A stretch of DNA of 64,000 nt from an uncultured Bacteroidales bacterium. GTDB lineage: Bacteria > Bacteroidota > Bacteroidia > Bacteroidales > Bacteroidaceae. This document shows positions 35,405 to 44,849 of this stretch, one piece after another; position 1 is the first letter of the stretch; the number at the start of each line of letters is the position of its first letter. The translations under genes and the position numbers were made by a program. Location: positions 186,001 to 250,000 of the forward strand of contig CACWTU010000002.1 in assembly GCA_902763885.1 (NCBI GenBank), given 5' to 3'. Below the pieces are notes generated by a model, which was not told where the DNA came from, did not search any database, and saw nothing but the letters and a program-made list of their open reading frames with translations.

Positions 35405-37338
35405 ACTTCTGTCTGTTTAGGTCCTGAAGTCAGCTCCTTTAGGGCGCTGATAACTGCATTCTCATCAATGTTACAGATATGCAGCAGTTGAGGCGTGGAG
35501 CCGTGCTCAATAAAGCGGTCGGGCAGGCCCAGACGTCTTATTGTTGGAGTGAAGCCGTTATCCATCATATATTCCACTACGGCAGTACCCAGTCCTCCGG
35601 TTACCGTGCCGTTTTCAATGGTAATGATGCGGCTGTATTTCTTTCCTACCTCATTGAGTATGTCGGTATCAATGGGTTTAAGGAAACGCATATCATAGAG
35701 TGCAGCGGTTTTTCCGCTCTCTTTTTCCCAGCTACAGATGGCTTGCTCTGCCAGATTGCCTATAGGGCCGATAGAGAGTACTGCTACGTCATCTCCCTCT
35801 TTGATCTTACGGCCTTTACCTACAACTATAGGTTCAAAAGGCTTACGCCAGTCTGTAAGTATGCCGCGACCACGGGGATATCGGATGATGAATGGCCCTT
35901 GGTCAGGGAGCTGGGCAGTGTACATGAGGTTGCGCAATTCAATCTCATCGTACGGAGAAGCTATAGTCAGATTGGGAATGGGACGCAGGAACGCCAGGTC
36001 AAAGGCTCCGTGGTGTGTGGGCCCGTCTTCACCTACCAGGCCGGCGCGGTCCAGACAGATCACCACGTTCAGTTTCTGAATGGCCACATCATGTATGACG
36101 TTGTCATAGGCGCGCTGCATGAATGATGAGTAGATGTTGCAGAACGGCATCATACCCTCCTTGGCCAGACCGCCGGAGAATGTAACGGCATGGCCCTCTG
36201 CTATACCTACGTCAAAACAACGGTCAGGATAGACTTTCATGGGGATATCCATGCTGCAGCCTATGGGCATGGCCGGGGTGATGCCTATGATTTTGCTGTT
36301 TTCACGCATCAGTTCCAGCAAGGTCTCACCGAATACATCCTGGAAGAGTGGCGGCAGGCCGTCACCGTTACGTACTATGCGTTCACCTGTAACCTTGTCA
36401 AAGAGTCCGGGGGCATGCCAGATGGCGGAATCCTTCTCGGCCGGCTCATATCCCTTACCCTTTATTGTCTTTATGTGCAGCAATTTAGGCCCGTGCATAT
36501 TCTTGATATTGGAGAGTATGCGTACCAAATTCTGGACGTTATGTCCATCCACGGGGCCGAAATAGCGTATATCCATACCCTCAAACATGTTGTTCTGTTG
36601 GGTAACCTTGAGCTTGATGTGGTTGTTACGGCGAATGATGTTGCGGCGCTTCCGGTCATTCATGAGTCCCATTTTCAGGAGTATCCTTGATACGTAGAAA
36701 CGGAACTTGTTATATGAGCGTGAGGTTTGCAGCTGTGTGAGGTAACTGCGCATTCCGCCTACGCTCTGTGATATGCTCATATCATTGTCATTCAGGATGA
36801 TGAGCAGGTCATTGTCTGTGATTGAAGCGTTGTTTATACCCTCAAAAGCCAGGCCGCCGCTCATGGCTCCGTCACCTATTACGGCTACTACACGACGGGA
36901 TGCCTTGCCGTTGCGCTTATCGGCCACAGCCATACCCAATGCCGCAGAAATGGAGTTTGAGGCATGTCCGGCGGTAAAGGTGTCATATTCACTCTCGTCG
37001 GGAGAGGGGAAAGGCCTGAGTCCGCCCAGTTTGCGGTTGGTGCAGAAGCGGTCACGTCGTCCGGTAAGGATCTTATGACCATATGCCTGGTGGCCTACAT
37101 CCCATACGATACGGTCATCGGGGGTGTTGAATACATAATGCAGAGCTACAGTAAGTTCAATGGTGCCAAGGCTGGAACCAAAGTGCCCGGGATTGTGTGA
37201 GAGTTCATCAATAATCATCTGTCTGAGCTCACTGCACACCTGTGGCAACTGTTCAGTAGAGAGTTTCCTGAGGTCTCTAGGTGAATCAATTTGCTTTAGC
37301 AGGTTTACCTGTGAATGTTCCTCTTCTGTCTTCTGCAT
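35401..37338 (-). CDS. dxs: 1-deoxy-D-xylulose-5-phosphate synthase
   Basis: 645 residues. It joins pyruvate and glyceraldehyde-3-phosphate with thiamine diphosphate, the first step of the MEP isoprenoid pathway. Motifs: [33 protein letters not shown], the ThDP motif [18 protein letters not shown]...NDNDMSI, and [19 protein letters not shown]. The start was set at ATG 37338, because the longer frame begins with TTG at 37359, next to the -7 box TACATTTG. It is the first gene of dxs-trkA-trkH, all joined by 4-nt overlaps. Confidence 0.95.
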   Translation of the reverse strand: MQKTEEEHSQVNLLKQIDSPRDLRKLSTEQLPQVCSELRQMIIDELSHNPGHFGSSLGTIELTVALHYVFNTPDDRIVWDVGHQAYGHKILTGRRDRFCTNRKLGGLRPFPSPDESEYDTFTAGHASNSISAALGMAVADKRNGKASRRVVAVIGDGAMSGGLAFEGINNASITDNDLLIILNDNDMSISQSVGGMRSYLTQLQTSRSYNKFRFYVSRILLKMGLMNDRKRRNIIRRNNHIKLKVTQQNNMFEGMDIRYFGPVDGHNVQNLVRILSNIKNMHGPKLLHIKTIKGKGYEPAEKDSAIWHAPGLFDKVTGERIVRNGDGLPPLFQDVFGETLLELMRENSKIIGITPAMPIGCSMDIPMKVYPDRCFDVGIAEGHAVTFSGGLAKEGMMPFCNIYSSFMQRAYDNVIHDVAIQKLNVVICLDRAGLVGEDGPTHHGAFDLAFLRPIPNLTIASPYDEIELRNLMYTAQLPDQGPFIIRYPRGRGILTDWRKPFEPIVVGKGRKIKEGDDVAVLSIGPIGNLAEQAICSWEKESGKTAALYDMRFLKPIDTDILNEVGKKYSRIITIENGTVTGGLGTAVVEYMMDNGFTPTIRRLGLPDRFIEHGSTPQLLHICNIDENAVISALKELTSGPKQTEV

Positions 37339-37363
37339 CCTGTATAATTTGTCTTTCAAACGG

Positions 37364-37371
37364 CAAATGTA
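37364..37371 (-). promoter_or_regulatory. -7 box for dxs-trkA-trkH
   Basis: TACATTTG on the minus strand, 25 nt upstream of the chosen dxs ATG. Confidence 0.55.
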
Positions 37372-37466
37372 CCAAAAATAGTATGAATATACTCTATGTA
37401 ATGCTTTTTTTAATATGGTGGGGTAAGGTTAGGGTGAGTTGAGGGACAACTAAAAGGAATAATAGT

Positions 37467-37474
37467 TATCTTTG
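37467..37474 (+). promoter_or_regulatory. -7 box for murF-alr
   Basis: TATCTTTG, 25 nt before the ATG at 37500. The 37372-37466 spacer between the divergent promoters shows nothing else. Confidence 0.6.
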
Positions 37475-37499
37475 ACAAATTGGAAACATAACCGGTAAA

Positions 37500-39968
37500 A
37501 TGACATATTCCATTGATGATATTGTGCAGATGACAGGAGCTGAAAGATATGGTTTCTGTCCCGCTAAGATATCCTGGCTACTTACTGACAGCCGTTCACT
37601 TTGCTTTCCCGCCGAGACTCTTTTTTTTGCTTTGATAACTAAAAGAAATGACGGGCACAACTATATCCGTGACCTGTATAGCCGTGGAGTAAGAAACTTT
37701 GTGGTAAGCTATCTGCCGGACAATTTGGGCGATTATAAAGAGTCAAATTTCCTGATGGTACGGGATACCCTTGCCGCTTTGCAGACCCTGGCTGCCGCTC
37801 ATAGGAAAAACTTTAACATTCCGGTGATAGGTGTAACGGGAAGTAACGGCAAGACCATGATAAAGGAGTGGCTTTACCAACTTCTGGAACCCGATTATGC
37901 CGTGACGCGTTCTCCCAGGAGTTATAACTCGCAGATAGGTGTACCGCTTTCAGTCTGGTTACTCAACAAACAGTCAGAGATAGGTATATTTGAGGCGGGT
38001 ATCTCCAAGAAGGATGAGATGCGTCAGTTGTGGAAGATCATCAAGCCTACCATAGGAGTCCTTTCCAATATAGGACTGGCTCATCAGGAGAATTTCCAGT
38101 CTCTCCAGGAGAAATGTAGTGAGAAGCTGCGTCTCTTTCAGGATTGTGATGTAGTCATATACAATTGTGACAACGATCTTATACAGAGTTGTGTAGATAA
38201 ATCCATCATTACCGCCCGTGAGATAGCCTGGTCACGTAAGGATCAGGACAAGCCGCTTTATATATCATCGGTAGTGAAAGGAACTGATTCTACCGAGATA
38301 ACTTACCGTTACATAGGTCTTGAAAATAAATTTACCATTCCATTTATTGATGATGCATCAATAGAGGATGTGCTGCACTGCCTGGCGGTGTGCATATATC
38401 TGATGGTACCGCCTGAAAAGATAACTGAGCGTATGGCCAAACTGGAGCCTCTGGCTATGCGTCTGGAGGTAAAGGACGGCAAGCAGAACTGCATAATCAT
38501 AAATGACAGCTATAATTCAGATATATCGTCTTTAGGTATTGCCCTGGACTTTATGGCACGTCGCAAGGATGGTGAATCACGGAGCCATACCCTGATTCTT
38601 TCAGATATCCTGCAGTCCGGTTGGTCAGTGCATGAATTGTATCGTAAGGTGGCACAATTGGTGGAGAGCCGCGGCATAACCAAACTGATAGGTATAGGTG
38701 AGGATATATCGTCGGAGGCCAAGCGGTTCGATGTGCCTGAAAAGTATTTCTTCAATACTACCAAGGAGTTCCTGAAGTCTGGTATGCTAAAGGGATTCCA
38801 TAATGAGATTGTGCTCATTAAGGGCGCCCGCGTGTTTGAGTTTGACAGGATTGCCGAGCGTTTGGAACTTAAGGTGCATGAAACCATTCTGGAAGTTAAC
38901 CTGCAGGCTCTGGCTGATAATTTGGACCGTTATCGCGGTATGCTCAAGATAGATACGGGTATAGTGTGCATGGTCAAGGCTTCAGCATACGGTGCAGGTG
39001 CCATAGAAGTGGCTAAGACACTTCAGGACCGTTTGGTGGATTATCTGGCAGTGGCCGTGGCTGATGAGGGTGCTGAACTACGTAAAGCCGGCATTACAAC
39101 CAGTATTATGGTGATGAATCCGGAACGTACATCATTCGGTACGCTGTTTGACTATAAATTGGAGCCTGAGGTCTATAGTTTTCACCTTTTGGATATGATT
39201 ATCCGTGCAGCCGAGCACAACGGTGTGACTAACTTTCCGATACACATCAAGATAGATACGGGCATGCACCGTTTGGGATTTGCTCCTGATGATATGCCGG
39301 AACTTGTACATCGCCTTAAGAGACAGACAGCTGTGATACCGTGCTCTGTCTTTTCACATTTTGTGGGCAGTGACAGCAGTGAATTTGATGATTTCAGCAA
39401 ACTCCAGATAGAGCGTTTCAATCAGGCTGCCGATGCATTGCAGGCTGCTTTCAAGCATCATATACTGCGTCATATCTGCAACTCGGCAGGTATAGAGAGG
39501 TTCCCCGATGTACATTACGATATGGTTCGTCTGGGTCTGGGCCTTTACGGTATCAACCCGCTTGACAACCAGCCGCTTGAGACTGTCTGCACGCTCAAGA
39601 CTACCATACTTCAGATACGTGAGTTGGAGAAGGGTGAGACCGTGGGCTACAGCCGCAAGGGTAAGATAACCAAACATACACGTATAGCTGCCATTCCAAT
39701 CGGTTATGCCGATGGCCTGGACCGACACTTGGGTAATGGTAAGGCCTATTGTCTTGTGAACGGACAGAAGGCCTATTACGTGGGCAATATATGCATGGAT
39801 GTCTGCATGATTGATGTAACAGACATTGAGTGCCAGGAGGGTGACAGCGTTGAGATTTTCGGTCCCAACCTGCCGGTTCATGTACTTTCGGATATATTGG
39901 GTACCATTCCGTATGAGATCATATCCACTGTATCCATCCGCGTCAAGCGCGTCTATTACACGGAATAA
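37500..39968 (+). CDS. Bifunctional MurF-like ligase / alanine racemase
   Basis: 822 residues. The N-terminal half (~1-450) is a MurF domain with TDSRSLCFPAETLFFALI, the P-loop VTGSNGKTMIKEW (Lys118) and IINDSYNSDISSL. The C-terminal half (~455-822) is a PLP alanine racemase with EVNLQALADNLDRYR, the PLP lysine in CMVKASAYGAG (Lys493), HIKIDTGMHRLGF and IPIGYADGLDRHLG with the usual catalytic Tyr-type region. The racemase makes D-Ala used by Ddl and MurF. This fusion is well known in Bacteroidetes. A separate complete murF is at 9219, so the fused ligase half may be redundant, specialised or inactive. The MFS gene follows 17 nt later. Confidence 0.93.
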   Translation: MTYSIDDIVQMTGAERYGFCPAKISWLLTDSRSLCFPAETLFFALITKRNDGHNYIRDLYSRGVRNFVVSYLPDNLGDYKESNFLMVRDTLAALQTLAAAHRKNFNIPVIGVTGSNGKTMIKEWLYQLLEPDYAVTRSPRSYNSQIGVPLSVWLLNKQSEIGIFEAGISKKDEMRQLWKIIKPTIGVLSNIGLAHQENFQSLQEKCSEKLRLFQDCDVVIYNCDNDLIQSCVDKSIITAREIAWSRKDQDKPLYISSVVKGTDSTEITYRYIGLENKFTIPFIDDASIEDVLHCLAVCIYLMVPPEKITERMAKLEPLAMRLEVKDGKQNCIIINDSYNSDISSLGIALDFMARRKDGESRSHTLILSDILQSGWSVHELYRKVAQLVESRGITKLIGIGEDISSEAKRFDVPEKYFFNTTKEFLKSGMLKGFHNEIVLIKGARVFEFDRIAERLELKVHETILEVNLQALADNLDRYRGMLKIDTGIVCMVKASAYGAGAIEVAKTLQDRLVDYLAVAVADEGAELRKAGITTSIMVMNPERTSFGTLFDYKLEPEVYSFHLLDMIIRAAEHNGVTNFPIHIKIDTGMHRLGFAPDDMPELVHRLKRQTAVIPCSVFSHFVGSDSSEFDDFSKLQIERFNQAADALQAAFKHHILRHICNSAGIERFPDVHYDMVRLGLGLYGINPLDNQPLETVCTLKTTILQIRELEKGETVGYSRKGKITKHTRIAAIPIGYADGLDRHLGNGKAYCLVNGQKAYYVGNICMDVCMIDVTDIECQEGDSVEIFGPNLPVHVLSDILGTIPYEIISTVSIRVKRVYYTE

Positions 39969-39985
39969 CTAACCTAAAAAATGAT

Positions 39986-41446
39986 ATGACAACTTCAAAA
40001 ACAAACTCAAACGCTCAGCGGATGACTAATTTCCGCTGGTGGCTGTGCGCCCTTCTTTTTGTGGCCACAACAGTCAATTACCTGGACCGTCAGGTGCTTT
40101 CACTTACGTGGAAGGATTTTATTTCAGCTGATTTTGCATGGACCGACAGCCAGTATGGAACCATAACAGGTTTCTTCTCAATTTTCTATGCTGTGGCATG
40201 TCTGTTCAGCGGCAAGTTCATTGACAAGCTGGGTACCCGTAAGGGTTATCTGTGGGCCATATTCATCTGGTCTGTGGGTGCCTGCCTGCATGCAGCTTGC
40301 GGATGGGCCTCATTGAAATGGGTGGGTGTTGATTCCATGGAGGCTGTAAAGAGCTCGGCCGACCTCACGCTGATTGTATCGACCGTATCGGTCTATATGT
40401 TCATTTTCTGCCGTGCGGTACTGGCTCTTGGTGAATCCGGAAACTTCCCGGCTGCAATCAAGGTTACGGCTGAGTATTTCCCCAAGAAGGACCGTGCATT
40501 CGCCACATCGATATTCAATGCCGGAGCATCGGTAGGTGCGCTGGCAGCTCCTGCATGTATTCCTAAGCTGGCTGCATTGTGGGGCTGGGAGATGGCGTTC
40601 ATAATCATCGGTGCCCTGGGCTTTGTATGGATGTTCTTCTGGTTTGGACTCTATCGTAAGCCAGAGCAGTCCAAGTTCGTGAACCAGGCTGAGTTGGAGT
40701 ATATCCATCAGGATGATGCCTCCGAGCTGGCTGCCGCCAAGGCTGCAGAGCCCCAGAAGGAGGAGAAGTCTATTCCTTTCTTCAAGTGCTTTACATTCCG
40801 TCAGACCTGGGCTTTCATCTGCGGAAAGTTCTTTACAGACGGCGTTTGGTGGTTCTTCCTGTTCTGGGCTCCTGCATATTTCAGCGACCAGTACGGATAC
40901 CGCTCAGACTCAAATGAGGCTATCCTGCTTATATTTGTACTCTATCTGATTGTTACCGTGGTAAGTATAGGCGGCGGTTATCTTCCCAAGCTCTTTGTGG
41001 AGAAGAAGGGTATGGAGCCTTACTCAGGCCGTATGAAGGCTATGCTCATATTCGCTTTCTTCCCGCTGATGGCTCTGTTTGCGCAGCCTCTGGGTAAGTA
41101 CAGCGCATGGTTCCCTGCCATCATCATAGGTCTGGCAGGTGCCGGACATCAGGCTTGGTCAGCAAACCTCTACTCAACAATCGGTGATATGTTCCCAAAG
41201 TCAACTATCGGAACCATTACCGGTGTCGGTACCACAATGGGTGGTCTGGCATCATTCATGATCAACAAGGGTGCCGGTATGCTGTTTACCAAGAGCGATG
41301 CCATGGGTTCCGCTTTCAGTTTCCTGGGCTTTGAGGGCAAGGAAGCTGGTTACATGATTGTGTTCTGCATTTGTGCTGTGGCTTACCTGATTGGTTGGAC
41401 GGTTATGAAGCTGTTGGTTCCTAAGTATAAACCTATTGAGGTATAA
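39986..41446 (+). CDS. MFS transporter, hexuronate/anion:cation symporter type
   Basis: 486 residues with 12 membrane segments. The N-terminus WWLCALLFVATTVNYLDRQVLSLTWKDF and the loop SGKFIDKLGTRKGYLWAIFIWSVGACLHA are characteristic of the ExuT/GudP (ACS) branch, as is the GESGNFPAAIKVTAEYFPKKDRAFATSIFNAGASVGAL segment. It probably imports galacturonate or glucuronate with protons. No uronate catabolic gene is close. It follows murF-alr by 17 nt, so read-through is likely. It ends at the 41463-41519 hairpin. Confidence 0.88.
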   Translation: MTTSKTNSNAQRMTNFRWWLCALLFVATTVNYLDRQVLSLTWKDFISADFAWTDSQYGTITGFFSIFYAVACLFSGKFIDKLGTRKGYLWAIFIWSVGACLHAACGWASLKWVGVDSMEAVKSSADLTLIVSTVSVYMFIFCRAVLALGESGNFPAAIKVTAEYFPKKDRAFATSIFNAGASVGALAAPACIPKLAALWGWEMAFIIIGALGFVWMFFWFGLYRKPEQSKFVNQAELEYIHQDDASELAAAKAAEPQKEEKSIPFFKCFTFRQTWAFICGKFFTDGVWWFFLFWAPAYFSDQYGYRSDSNEAILLIFVLYLIVTVVSIGGGYLPKLFVEKKGMEPYSGRMKAMLIFAFFPLMALFAQPLGKYSAWFPAIIIGLAGAGHQAWSANLYSTIGDMFPKSTIGTITGVGTTMGGLASFMINKGAGMLFTKSDAMGSAFSFLGFEGKEAGYMIVFCICAVAYLIGWTVMKLLVPKYKPIEV

Positions 41447-41462
41447 TAAGGTTTCCATTTGC

Positions 41463-41519
41463 ACCCAGTAAAACAATACCCTCGCGAGCAAAGCTAGCGA
41501 GGGTATTGTTTTACTGGGT
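41463..41519. terminator. Long bidirectional terminator between the MFS gene and folB
   Basis: Perfect 23-bp arms (41463-41485 and 41497-41519; ACCCAGTAAAACAATACCCT...) with a short internal AGC/GCT stem and AAA loop, between convergent genes. Confidence 0.85.
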
Positions 41520-41532
41520 TGCTACTTGAAGC

Positions 41533-41901
41533 CTACCTGGTGACTGCAAGGGTAAAGCTTGCTGCGGTGCAGGGGGTACCGACAGGAGGGTTAACCTTGC
41601 TAACGGTTACCGTAACTGATTGGACGGTGGGGAAACTGTCCAGGATGGAATTGGCAATGCGGCCGGCTACATGCTCCAGGAGGGCGGAACGTATCTGCAT
41701 CTGCAGTTTTACCACATCGGTTACCTTGGCATAGTTTACGGTGCCGTTAAGGTCATCATTCAGTATGGCGGCGGTGGCATCGGCTTTCATTGAGATGCTG
41801 ACCGTGTACCAGGCTCCAACAATAGCCTCCTGCGGCTCTGCACCGTGATAGGCATAGAACCGCAGACTGTCCAATGTTATAGTCTGTTCGCTGATTGTCA
41901 T
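41533..41901 (-). CDS. folB: Dihydroneopterin aldolase
   Basis: 122 residues, standard length. Motifs: LDSLRFYAYHGAEPQEAIVGAWYTVSI, the catalytic-region TVNYAKVTDVV, LLEHVAGRIANSIL (Glu of the active site), and VTVSKVNPPVGTPC. It converts dihydroneopterin to the hydroxymethyl pterin used by FolK/FolP (folP at 11340). It lies 21 nt downstream of dnaA on the same strand. Confidence 0.92.
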   Translation of the reverse strand: MTISEQTITLDSLRFYAYHGAEPQEAIVGAWYTVSISMKADATAAILNDDLNGTVNYAKVTDVVKLQMQIRSALLEHVAGRIANSILDSFPTVQSVTVTVSKVNPPVGTPCTAASFTLAVTR

Positions 41902-41922
41902 GTGATAAAGTGGATGGGGAAA

Positions 41923-43320
41923 TCAGCAGCGCAGGCCGCTCTCAATATTCTCCATATCGGCCTTGAAGTTCTTGTCAACCTGAATCTGGTCACGAACCAT
42001 ATTGCAGGCATGCAGAACCGTGGCATGATCACGCTTGCCTATATAGGCGCCAATCTTAGAGGTGGAGTAATCCAGATATTTCTTGGCCAGATACATGCTT
42101 ATCTGTCTTACCTGAACAATCTCGTGCTTGCGGGATTTGGTCTGGATGGATTGCTCGTCAATGTTATAATAGTCACAGACTTTTGTGATTATTGATTCAA
42201 TTGTGATAGGCTTCTGCTCGTGATGCTGGCTCTTTTCTATCACTTCATGAGTCAGATTCAGGTCAATCTCCTTACCGTAGATTGTTGAATATGCCATGAG
42301 TGATACTATGACACCCTCAAGGTCACGGACATTATCTCTAACCTTTTCTGCAATATAATCTATTACCGGTTCTGAGAACTTAAGGCCGTCACGTCTGGTC
42401 TTCTCTCTAAGGATATCTTTTCTGAGCGCCAGATCAGGTTTTTCCAGTTCAGCTACCAGACCCCACTTAAAGCGGGTGATAAGCCTCTCTTCCAGGTCTT
42501 TCATGTCCTTGGGTGGACGGTCACTTGTGAGTATGAGCTGCTTATGATTCAGGTGCAGATAATTGAATATATGGAAGAAGGTGTTCTGTGTCTTGGCCTG
42601 ACCTGCCATCTCCTGCATATCATCTATTATCAGTACGTCAATTGACTGGTAGAAATGAATGAAATCATTTGTGGTGTTGTTCTTGACAGAATCCACGTAC
42701 TGAACCATGAAAAGGTGTGCAGATACATAGAGCACTCTCTTTTCAGGGTGAAGTTCCTTGACTTTTCTACCTATGGCTGTTACCAGATGTGTCTTACCTA
42801 CGCCCGATGAACCATATATGAACAGAGGGTTGAATGCTGTGCTTGCCGGGTTGAGTGCGATTGTCTCACCTGCTGTGCGAGCCAGTTTATTGCTGATACC
42901 CTCCACAAAGTTCTCAAAACTGTAGTTGGGGTCAAGTTGAGGATTGAGATCCTGGACCAATGGCGCATCATTTACTGAAGGAGCCTTATTGCCGGTCTCT
43001 GCAGTACCTTTAATATTAGACAATGCGTTGTCTGAACCCACTTTCTGATTGATGTTGTTCTCCTTGTCCGTAAGGATACTGTACATAAGTTGTGTACCCT
43101 TGCCGAATACCTTAGTGAGAGCTGCCTTGATTACGTCAATGCAGTTCTGCTCAAGAAACTCATATACAAACGGACTTGGAACCTGAATGATCAGTTCGCC
43201 TTTGTCCATTGAAACGGGTTCGATGACAGAGAACCATGTTTTGAAAATGGTTTCTGAAACGTTGTCACGGATAAAATCCAGACATAAATCCCAGTTTGTT
43301 TTCAGTTCGTTTCCTGTCAT
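41923..43320 (-). CDS. dnaA: Chromosomal replication initiator DnaA
   Basis: 465 residues from ATG 43320 (MTGNELKTNWDLCLDFI). Domain I is followed by a Ser/Asn-rich linker (~95-130). The AAA+ domain has NPLFIYGSSGVGKTHLV and the Walker B VLIIDDMQEMAG. Domain IV has the DNA-binding helix signature KIGAYIGKRDHATVLHACNMV. The TTG at 43332 is an unlikely alternative start. DnaA opens the origin and regulates its own gene in many bacteria. Confidence 0.96.
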   Translation of the reverse strand: MTGNELKTNWDLCLDFIRDNVSETIFKTWFSVIEPVSMDKGELIIQVPSPFVYEFLEQNCIDVIKAALTKVFGKGTQLMYSILTDKENNINQKVGSDNALSNIKGTAETGNKAPSVNDAPLVQDLNPQLDPNYSFENFVEGISNKLARTAGETIALNPASTAFNPLFIYGSSGVGKTHLVTAIGRKVKELHPEKRVLYVSAHLFMVQYVDSVKNNTTNDFIHFYQSIDVLIIDDMQEMAGQAKTQNTFFHIFNYLHLNHKQLILTSDRPPKDMKDLEERLITRFKWGLVAELEKPDLALRKDILREKTRRDGLKFSEPVIDYIAEKVRDNVRDLEGVIVSLMAYSTIYGKEIDLNLTHEVIEKSQHHEQKPITIESIITKVCDYYNIDEQSIQTKSRKHEIVQVRQISMYLAKKYLDYSTSKIGAYIGKRDHATVLHACNMVRDQIQVDKNFKADMENIESGLRC

Positions 43321-43730
43321 TGTTTTGGACAAAGCATTATAGTCATTTTGGATTCAGAAAAGGAATTAGGTCTATTGCTTTTTCTCTTTCTTGAACTCAG
43401 TGATGCAAAATTGATAATCTTATTTCATTTGCGCAAACGCATTTGTTTTCCTCAAAAAAACGGTTTCTGTAAAGTGTTGGGAATTAGGCACTTGGAAAAC
43501 AGTCTTAAAAAGGTTGAAAACAGACTATTGATTTTTTATAATCTCTTGAATATCAAGTTTGTAACCTGTTGATAACTTCCAACTGAAGTGCTTTTGCAGG
43601 CTTATTATCCCTTGCTTGCAGTGTGTTTCAGGCAAGATTGTTTTATGGCAATTTGCAAATTCACAAAATGTGCTTATTTGGATGAAATCTATTTTGGGGA
43701 CGAATATCGCGATGAATAAATATAACGGAT
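43321..43730. other. 410-bp gene-free region upstream of dnaA (possible oriC, weak)
   Basis: An A/T-rich gap between dnaA and the amidase gene. One near-consensus DnaA box, TTATCAACA, is on the minus strand at 43567-43575. There is a small palindrome TGCGCAAACGCA near 43434-43445 and several A/T runs. The short frames on the plus strand here lack any recognisable features. A single good box is not enough to call an origin. Confidence 0.3.
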
Positions 43731-44849
43731 TTATTTATTTTTTGCTTCAATTTCCCTGGCTTCTTTTACGCTTATTTTCTTCCCTTTGTAAAAGGCTATT
43801 ACGAACGCGTCCTTGTATTTTTTTTGGACCTCAGCCTTCGTCTTTAGGATGGCATCATAATCAGTTGTATCACCACATGTATATTTGCACACTCCACTCT
43901 CTTTAAAGTAACTGACATTTGAGTATGCCTTCAGTCTTTTGTCATTACTTTTGAGCGGATTCTTAAGACTCATGAACTGTACTTTGTACACTGGGAGGGA
44001 TTCTGACTTGTCTGTGTCTTCATTACCGATAGCCTGCGAGGTGGGCACCGCTTTATCCAACTGCTTGTTGTGATAATCCAGATACTCACAGAATGCCTTG
44101 TAAAGACTCTGTCCCATCTCATCAACGCCTTTTTGTGAAACAAGGTATTTGCATTCTGCATCGTTTGATATGAAACCAAGCTCTATCAGAATGCTTGGCA
44201 TGGCGCTTTTCCAAAGAACCAGGTATCCAGCCTGATGTACACCTCTGTCAGGTCGCTTTGCGGATTTTGCCATCTGATTCTGGTTAAAGGTGGCCATCTT
44301 GAGGCTTTCCTTCTGGTACTCACTCTGCATGAACTCAAATATTATCATGCTTTCCGGACTGTTAGGGTCATATCCCTCATAGTGAGTTTCATAGTCATTC
44401 TCAAACAGAATGGCCTTATTCTCCTCTAGGGCTACATTCAGATTTGCACTTGCACGGTTCTCTTCAACACCCAGAAGGTAGGTCTCAGCTCCGTTTGCTG
44501 ACTTGTTTTTGGCTGAGTTTGTATGAACGGAGATGAACATGTCAGCACCTGCCTTATTGGCAATGTCGGCACGTTTGTACAGCTCAACAAAGACATCAGT
44601 CTTACGGGTATATATAACCTTAACGTTCTTGCAGTTATCCTCTATGAGCCTGCCCATCTTGAGCGCCACGTTGAGATTGATGGTTTTCTCCTGATTCTTG
44701 CCGTTTACTGCTCCGGGATCCTTTCCGCCATGCCCGGGGTCAATGACAAGCACAAAATTGCCGTCTTTGTCAACGGCACTGGCTGGCACAACCAGAAACA
44801 GGCATATTGCTGTAATGAGAGTCCTGAGTATTTTTTGAATTAGTGTCAT
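43731..44849 (-). CDS. N-acetylmuramoyl-L-alanine amidase with SPOR domain
   Basis: 372 residues. A signal peptide (ITAICLFLVVPASA) precedes an Amidase_3 zinc domain with VIDPGHGGKDPGA (His40), Glu54 in NQEKT, FISVHTNSA (His109) and the catalytic SILIELGFISN. The C-terminal ~85 residues form a SPOR-like peptidoglycan-binding domain (PVYKVQFMSLKNPL...KDAFVIAFYKGKKI). It cleaves septal or general peptidoglycan in the periplasm. Its start overlaps the stop of the upstream CXXCH lipoprotein gene by 4 nt, making it the last gene of the 51597-43731 operon. Confidence 0.93.
   Translation of the reverse strand: MTLIQKILRTLITAICLFLVVPASAVDKDGNFVLVIDPGHGGKDPGAVNGKNQEKTINLNVALKMGRLIEDNCKNVKVIYTRKTDVFVELYKRADIANKAGADMFISVHTNSAKNKSANGAETYLLGVEENRASANLNVALEENKAILFENDYETHYEGYDPNSPESMIIFEFMQSEYQKESLKMATFNQNQMAKSAKRPDRGVHQAGYLVLWKSAMPSILIELGFISNDAECKYLVSQKGVDEMGQSLYKAFCEYLDYHNKQLDKAVPTSQAIGNEDTDKSESLPVYKVQFMSLKNPLKSNDKRLKAYSNVSYFKESGVCKYTCGDTTDYDAILKTKAEVQKKYKDAFVIAFYKGKKISVKEAREIEAKNK

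Noticed and set aside
35479-36126. Long plus-strand frame (215 codons) inside dxs
   Set aside because: It lies wholly antisense to the well-conserved dxs, shows no recognisable motif or promoter, and reflects codon bias of the opposite strand.
43348-43906. Two short plus-strand frames between dnaA and the amidase gene
   Set aside because: No domain, signal or start context; the second runs antisense into the amidase gene.
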